This document shows positions 57,650 to 64,000 of a DNA stretch of 64,000 bases, in pieces. Positions within the stretch are counted from its first letter, which is position 1, and each line of letters opens with the position of its first letter. The stretch covers positions 71,662,828-71,726,827 of the forward strand of contig CM055274.1 of NCBI GenBank assembly GCA_029237695.1. Direction: 5' to 3'. The DNA comes from Conchocele bisecta. Its lineage: Eukaryota > Mollusca > Bivalvia > Lucinida > Thyasiridae. The notes beneath the pieces were generated by a model. It saw only the letters and a list, made by a program, of their open reading frames with translations, was not told the origin of the DNA and searched no databases. Made by a program: the position numbers and the translations under genes.

Positions 57650-59720
57650 TGCTTCGGGAATACAGCTTACAGTGTGAATCTGATAAATATCAATTCACTC
57701 ATCATCGCTGTCAGAGGAAGTATTTTCATCCAGGCGAAAGTCGTCGTCATCATCCGCCATGTTGGTACATGATAACAACTTGCATGCGTCTGTACATTTG
57801 AGTCCGTTGACGATGCATGAACATCACGCGGCCGACACGATCAGCTAGACTTACATCACACTAGTCCTAGCACGACTTTGAGAGCTGGGCATCCCGTCAT
57901 TCATTTGATAACTGGAATGCCGGTATCGCTTGATGTCATTCCATGTTCTTCGTTGCGTGTTGGAATGTCTGGACAGTAAATTAAACTACGTCGCCAGATA
58001 GCATCCTGATGGTTAGCTCGACGGGCGTGTTGTCACAGTGTGTCGTCATATGAGGGCCGTTGGCCGCTCTCTATTTCCCCCACTCCGGCTGTGGAATAGT
58101 TGGTACCTGAGCTCACTGACATCGATTGTTTCAGTGTTGTGGCAGTACAGCTGATAGGTTAACTCCTGGATGGTACGGAAGACTTCATTTGAGAGGACCC
58201 AGTATTTTACAAAGTGATGTGAATGCCTCTCTAAATTTTGGGTGGCGAAGCAGGATCTTCAATGCGCTCAACTTTCCTTGCCCGGCAAGTGCACTGACAG
58301 TGTCACATCCTGCCCATGGATAAAGTCCCATAAGGGCAGTGTATACTTTTGGTATACAGTTTGATAATATCGATAAGCCCGACAGGTCAGATTGTAGATC
58401 GCTAATTACTTCCCAACCTCCGCATGTTAGTTTCACACGAACATCACTGCATGTGACGAACATGGACCTTATCCCTAGTTTCTCTCTTTTATCCTGAACT
58501 TTTGATTTTCAGCTAGAAACGCCGTGAGTGTGTTCTTGCTCTTTATACTTGCCAAGAGTCGTCTCCAATTCTGTATTTTATGTCCAGCCATTATCTTGGT
58601 GAAGGCGATCCTATCTTCCGAACCACGATGAACTCGTTTGGCAGCTTTGATCGAATTACTCCGATACACATCAAATATGACATCGATCCTCTAACTTGTA
58701 CCACTGGCATGGAGCATCTGGGTGAATATATAATCATTTGTATTAGTGCCATACATATTTTGATCTCTAGATACTTAGCAAGCACGGCTTTCTTTCATGG
58801 TTCCATCTGTGTTTGCTAATGTCATTGACAGTAGACCAAGTGGGTGAAATAGGACAACGCTCATCGCTAACTGTCTGTTTTATGCAACCAGCATTATTTT
58901 ACCAAACAATTTTTTGGTCAGCTTTCATGACAACGTCTTTGGATGTCACTGACAGTTGTGACTCTATGTCTCTTGATCGGTTCATGGAAGCGCTCACACT
59001 CTCCCAAATGTTGCTTTATAAATACAGCATATGCATTGTGACCATGTGCATGCGCTGTAAGAAGGCCGTTAGAAACCTCAGATGTGGCGACTGCTCCGGT
59101 AGATATAATAACAAGGTCTGATGGATCGCTTCCAAACGGGTTTGTCCAGTTGTTGTGCAACAGATCCACAAGTGACACTACATCAGACTCATCTCTCTTT
59201 ATTTGTGCCTTGCCAAGAATGGGTGACTTTGTCTGGAGGTTGGGGTGATATATAATGCCGGAGTTATCTTAGAGCTAATTCACTGTGAGATAATAGCGTG
59301 TCAATGTACCAGGCCTCAGGCTAATTCTGCGAATGCTTCCTGCAGTCCTGTGCATCCTTGTTGACAGTTTCCTCCGTAGTCTGATCAACAGCAATCTTAG
59401 CTAACGGGTTTTTGTTCCTTAGCTGTACGGAGAATCACCCATTCTGGAAGTGAGCGTGCATTGTTGGACTTGTCTCATACAATCCGGATATCTAAGCGAA
59501 ATAGACAGACAAATGTCTACTGCGAAAAATGAGGGTTTCCTGCCACTGATGCATGCTAGATGAAGATGCCAGTCACCTTCTATGTCATTTCGGATCAATC
59601 CCAGGAGAAGCGCTATCATCACTATACATGTATATGTGATCCAAAATGCTGCTAGTGGCCCTCTGTCATGTGGTAATTTATTATGTCCCTTGAAATACAA
59701 ATCTAAAACATGTAGTGAAA
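57650..59720 (-). pseudogene. Decayed multicopy invertebrate gene with acidic nuclease-like motifs, copy B
   Basis: Read on the minus strand across several frames: KLPHDRGPLAAFWITYTCIV (from 59.69 kb), LLGLIRNDIEGDWHLHLACI, VDQTTEETVNKDAQD (about 59.37 kb), SLVDLLHNNWTNPFGSDPSD (about 59.15 kb), a GLLTAHAHGHNAYAVFIKQ block, VHRGSEDRIAFTKIMAGHKI (about 58.6 kb), MFVTCSDVRVKLTCGGWEV, ISDLQSD, and then WAGCDTVSALAGQGKLSALK (GCDTVS at 58293-58310). C-terminal traces (HARRANHQDAIWRRSL) follow to about 57.7 kb. In the relatives I remember, an EAD and a DTD block lie between SDLQSD and the GCD box; here they are deleted. Same family as copy A but a different subfamily; not translatable. Confidence 0.7.
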
Positions 59721-59862
59721 TCGCGATCGCTCAAAATGCGATGACTCGTAATGTCGGGCTCTCTCGAAATAGCGTCGCTATTTCGAGATGTTTAATGTAT
59801 TTTACATGCGATGGCTCAAAATGCAACTCCTCGAAAAATGCGATCCCTCGAAACATGTTTCA
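59717..59862. repeat. Short interspersed motif array (ATGCGAT, CTCGAAA)
   Basis: 'ATGCGATGACTCG', 'CTCTCGAAATAGCG', 'CATGCGATGGCTCAAAATGC' and 'ATGCGATCCCTCGAAAC' recur at about 20-base spacing. The same words recur at about 61264-61350, partly inverted. Confidence 0.5.
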
Positions 59863-61889
59863 AGTCCCGACTCATTTTCGGTATTTTGCTATACGATGCT
59901 TCGAAAGTCATGTCGAAGTTTGGGCATGGCTAATTTTCGCACCTCCGCGTCCGACTTATTACGAATAACCCGAGTATCACTGGAACAACCGGAGTCGTTG
60001 CTCAGGTTCAAGTCGAGTTAGAACCCTAGTAACCCACCACCCGGCATGGATGCGATTAAAGTTACTGGAGTAAGGTTCAAAGGTCAACATTATTTAACTG
60101 GAGTTGGAACTCTGATTATATATTTTCTTGTATGTAAGGGTAGGAATTGGCTCGAGGACCTTCCAAACCCGGACATTTGAGCCCAAAACAAAAATGGCAG
60201 GCCAATAACCGTTGGCCAATTTGTTTCCGAATTTACTAATATCTGCCATACAGTCGAAATATGTGCATTAAATGAAGGAGACAGTGAGGCGGTTAATTTA
60301 ACCTAGCTATTTCATTCTCCTATCGCACGAAGCCGGTATGTAAGACCATGAAAAACGCTGAGTGTGAGTGCATGTGATATATGGAGGCTCAGCCGTAACA
60401 GTGTTATCCTATATGATGATGATATTTGACGGTTAGTCAGGGCAAAACATCGATCGATATTGAGTTATGCAAAGTATGATATGTTTTCGGACCCAGCTAC
60501 TGTCGTTTTCGTTTCGCGGCTTATCGTTATATACGAGATGCTATTATTCGAGTTCAGGTGCGGCGTTTATCTGTTGTTATTTTGTTAGATGACAATGTGT
60601 TTCACATATTCTGAAGACGACATAAAAAGAGAAGATAATACACGGCGGTACTCTGCTTGTTCTAGTGGTCCTCGTGTTATTCGAGTGGCTACTGGGAAGT
60701 TACAACTAAAAACGCCAATTAAGAATACCACACATCCTAGTTTGGCAGAGTTGACTGGTCGTGACAAAATTGATTTGCTCTTACTGAATTTCCGATCAGT
60801 GCAGCATTAAATCGGCCTGCATATTCAATTCAGGACGTGAAATGTTCGTCCTCGACAGCTATTCATGATGCATAATATAATGAAATAGTAAACCCAATAT
60901 TTGTAGATCGCTAATTACTTCCCAACCTCCGCAACATTTTACGATTCATGACTGATTCCCAATTTTTTATGGGCGCCGTGAACAACATCGTTTGAGCTGG
61001 GCCCATACCCCACTGTTTCGAGTGACATCACAACCACCTGCGACATTACTTATGTGCGCCACTATTTATAGTAAATACTGGATCTTTTGATAATACTTGA
61101 AATAAAGACAGTTTTGTAAATACATTTAAATATAATTTATTTAATTCCACATCATAACTTTAATCTGCGAATAAATACTTTTATCATCGAAAACATGGAT
61201 ACACTCTATTATGCTTCGTTATTTCCTAAATTCGACGGGTACAGTAGTCGACAAATATACCAAAATCGCAAGATGCGATGGCTCGAAAGATGCGATCACT
61301 TGAACAAAATATTCAGGCCTGTGGCATTTCGAGCCATGGCGATTTCACTGTATATAGTGGCTGTGGCTGGAGAAATGGGTCTTATGGAATTACTGACCAA
61401 TGTCAATCCTGATCATCCAGTCATGCAGCCTGATGAGAGATATGCGGTTTGCTATAATCATACGGGTATTTTGTGATTGAATGGGGAACAGTGCATTCCC
61501 TGATCAGACCGTGCAGATGATCCACATACAATGGTAAAGTAATAGATATACATAGTACGAGATATATACAGACAACTATTTTAGTTGAATATGTAAATAA
61601 ATATGCAAGCTGGTGTAGTTTTCTAGCAAGTTTAACCATTCTGGTTTACCTGATAAGTCCATCACAGCATGAAACAAATTTGTTCCTTCGATAAAAGTAT
61701 TTTTTACTGCAAAAATGGCACATTTCTGACATGTTATTTTAGTTTTCTCTGAAGTTTGTGAACCCATGTTCAACTACCTTGTTTCAACGTATGTAAAATA
61801 GCATACTGAAGATATTTCATCTGACGTTACAAAGGTCTCAGACCATCAGATAAAATGTTATAGCCATATTTCATAATTTCCTAAAAATG

Positions 61890-62065
61890 TGGAGGCCATT
61901 TTGCAAAATTGCTGCCAAAAATTATTTAACTGTGAAATTGAGACGGTCATCACCTTTTTTCAGTTAGGTAACATGTTACACTAACTGAAAAATATAGTGG
62001 CGACTTGCCCACTTATTTGGTAGTCAAATCTCATTTTTTGCCTGTGGGCAGATGGACTACTTAGG
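61890..62065. repeat. Right inverted repeat flanking copy B
   Basis: Inverse counterpart of 56570-56725 ('GACTTGCCCACTTATTTGGT', 'AGTCAAATCTCATTTTTTG', 'CAGATGGACTA'). Confidence 0.55.
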
Positions 62066-62299
62066 GGCACGAATCTTTGAAAACAGTGACTAATTGGAAA
62101 AATCACTTCTTGTTTTCTAATATTGTCATGTGTTTTCCCGATGTAGATTATTTGCCTTCTTTGTTGTTGTTGTTGTTGTATTTTTATTATTTTTGGATAC
62201 ATTTGAAGATAAAATGTACATTTCGGTTTCATTTTAGGTATATATAGCATATTAATTTTTAATTATTCTTGAATATAATTGTAACATTATTGCATGTTT

Positions 62300-63460
62300 T
62301 TGAAACTGTAATATTGTCATGTGTTTTCGCGACGTATTCTGGAAGTCGGACTCCGTCCATTTCGCGCACCTGATGGATAATATGAATTAGGTACTACTTA
62401 TGACGGGCTACGTTAGTGTATGAAAGTAAATTTACCAATTGATAGCTTTACCATGATGTTAGTATGCTATAAACGGTACCGTAGTATATTGTAGTATTGC
62501 AGAGCTACTTCCCGCAACTACCACGGTGTTACAGCTTCTCTATTATAATTAAATGGTGTCATTGGCGCACTTCTCTTATTTGAAGCAGTGATACAATTTA
62601 GATATTTCCTTTTAATATATAGTACATTAATAGCCTAGGCATTATAGAAACTGTATTATTATTTAAGAAAAAAAATAACAAGGCTAAGCATCTTCAGTGA
62701 TAGTATTCCCAATTTTCGCAATCTCAATCGTCATTGAGCACGACGGTCACTTCGAGAGTTATACACATTGTTCCCATTGTATCAATTGTGTTTACATTTA
62801 CTATTGATTAACCCAGTACTGTGTCAGATGTGTTTGTATCCTGGACTACAGCAACAGGTGCACTAGACGCACGCTTGCAATGTAAACTTTGTTCTGGTAG
62901 TCCCAATTATCCCGGATCGCTTGATTATGTCTTGTATTTTTAAACTCACATCCGCGAAGTTAAGTGCAGAGTGGCGGCTATATAAATTCTCCAGGTGCGT
63001 CCTTCCAGTGAAGCTATTATTTGCTCGATCCCTGGTGGTCTTTGAACACATTTTGACTATGTTTTCGTATTAGTGGTGTCCTTTTTGCATACAGCTTCAC
63101 TTCAGCTGTTGGTAAGAGGTACTTGTGTCATGGACTGTGAATACAGCACAGGCCGTGACACAACCGAACAGGCGCAATAAAACAGCAGTTGCAATGTATG
63201 GGTTTTGGAGACAGAAAGATATGTTAAAATAAATACGGCATAATGAAACTCCATTTCGTTGCAAATTATTTTATTTAGTTTGTTCGTAAAATATTCAAGG
63301 CGCATTTAAGGCATTTGTAATCAAATCATTTGAAGCGCATATTTACAAGCGTCTCTCGAGTGTTGTTAAGGACAACAACACAAACTATTTTTTAATTTAA
63401 TAACTAGAATAGTTCGCCTGCTATATTCAGTATGTTTTCTGACGTAGCATAAATTGGGCT
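62300..63460. other. Non-coding stretch without recognised gene
   Basis: Only chance open frames; no repeat family recognised. Confidence 0.4.
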
Positions 63461-63469
63461 AAAAACTAA

Positions 63470-63861
63470 AATAGCCCAGATACAACGACTGTTTCTGCCT
63501 TCCGTTACTTTCGCTGCATTCGGCCCATTCGCACAGTTCCGCGGTTTGTCGGCTGTTGCAACAGAAACATTAGAATTATCGCCGCCCTTGGAGGGACTCT
63601 TCAGCGTCGTGATAAAAGCAAATTTAGTCTTGAAGGACAAGACAAATATTTTGAAATACATAACTTCGTAAGCTATATTCAGTATACTTTTCGATGTTAT
63701 CTACATTTTGTTTTAGAAGCATTTGGCCCTCTTCGGGCCAAATTATTCGTCGCCCGTATTAGTAAAATACCACCTGTCGTAAAACACCCAGCTCCAGATT
63801 GGTTTACGGTAAAACAAAGTTTACACTTTCAATCATATGTTCAACCTAGTTTCACTGAATG
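63470..63861 (+). other. Open frame ending in a strong splice donor
   Basis: After a TAA at 63467-63469 the frame stays open for 130 codons, without an ATG, to GAATG followed by GTAAGT (63862-63867). The peptide near the end (ISKIPPVVKHPAPDWFTVKQ, SLHFQSYVQPSFTEW) is plausible coding sequence. However, 'CTATATTCAGTAT' and 'TTCGTCGCCCGTAT' are repeated within and just after it, and the opposite strand also has a plausible frame (63404-63661), so it may be a repeat. The protein is not recognised. Confidence 0.25.
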
Positions 63862-64000
63862 GTAAGTTTTCATATACGCGTAACATAAAGCGGGCTACTT
63901 CGTCGCCCGTATAATTATCTCCCCTATGGAGAAGCGCAGGGGGAACTCCGACCTGTTTTTTCTACATAATTTTATTATTTTTGAATGCTTATGACAACTA

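Overview
The window is eukaryotic, AT-rich and dominated by transposable elements, with few and widely spaced coding exons joined by GT-AG introns. A TNF-receptor-like gene, the recurrent tail 'GTTAAACACCAATAA' with simple-sequence ends, many small DNA-transposon derivatives and multicopy invertebrate gene remnants all fit a lophotrochozoan, most likely a bivalve mollusc. That assignment is inference; no marker gene settles it.

Layout. 0.5-5.7 kb: copies of a TTAA-flanked short element, one split by a nested insert. 6.0-13.4 kb, minus strand: the best-supported gene, a TNF-receptor-superfamily protein in three phase-compatible exons (cysteine-rich domains; more cysteine-rich sequence; transmembrane segment plus a cytoplasmic tail of about 190 residues). 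Its signal-peptide exon was not found. 13.9-18.9 kb: pogo-like and hAT-like short elements and a long inverted repeat. 19.3-21.4 kb: a dead LINE split by a short element. 22.5-25.9 kb, plus strand: a three-exon DUF3504/Crypton-type tyrosine recombinase carrying frame disturbances. 26.76-27.26 kb: a 500-N gap whose two flanks share a 15-mer. 27.6-31.1 kb: long inverted repeats built of about 145-bp subrepeats, enclosing a decayed gene with acidic motifs like those of PIN/FEN nucleases. 32-35.6 kb: G/C-tract inverted-repeat elements and a repeat mosaic. 37.8-42.7 kb: a second large inverted repeat, its left arm split by a LINE. 43.1-44.8 kb: a 56-bp minisatellite. 45.3 kb: a candidate first exon with one in-frame stop. 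47-56 kb: short elements, a hairpin-forming tandem array and a TATCGG-rich repeat. 57.6-59.7 kb, minus strand: a second decayed member of the acidic-motif family, again between inverted repeats. 62.3-64 kb: little, except an open frame ending in a strong splice donor.

Only the TNF receptor looks like an intact host gene. The recombinase could be a recently dead element, a host-captured gene, or an intact gene with assembly indels. The most interesting point is that two divergent copies of the same acidic-motif protein family each lie between inverted repeats, which suggests that this gene family is the cargo or the enzyme of a DNA transposon. Family identifications come from recognising motifs by eye; no database was searched.
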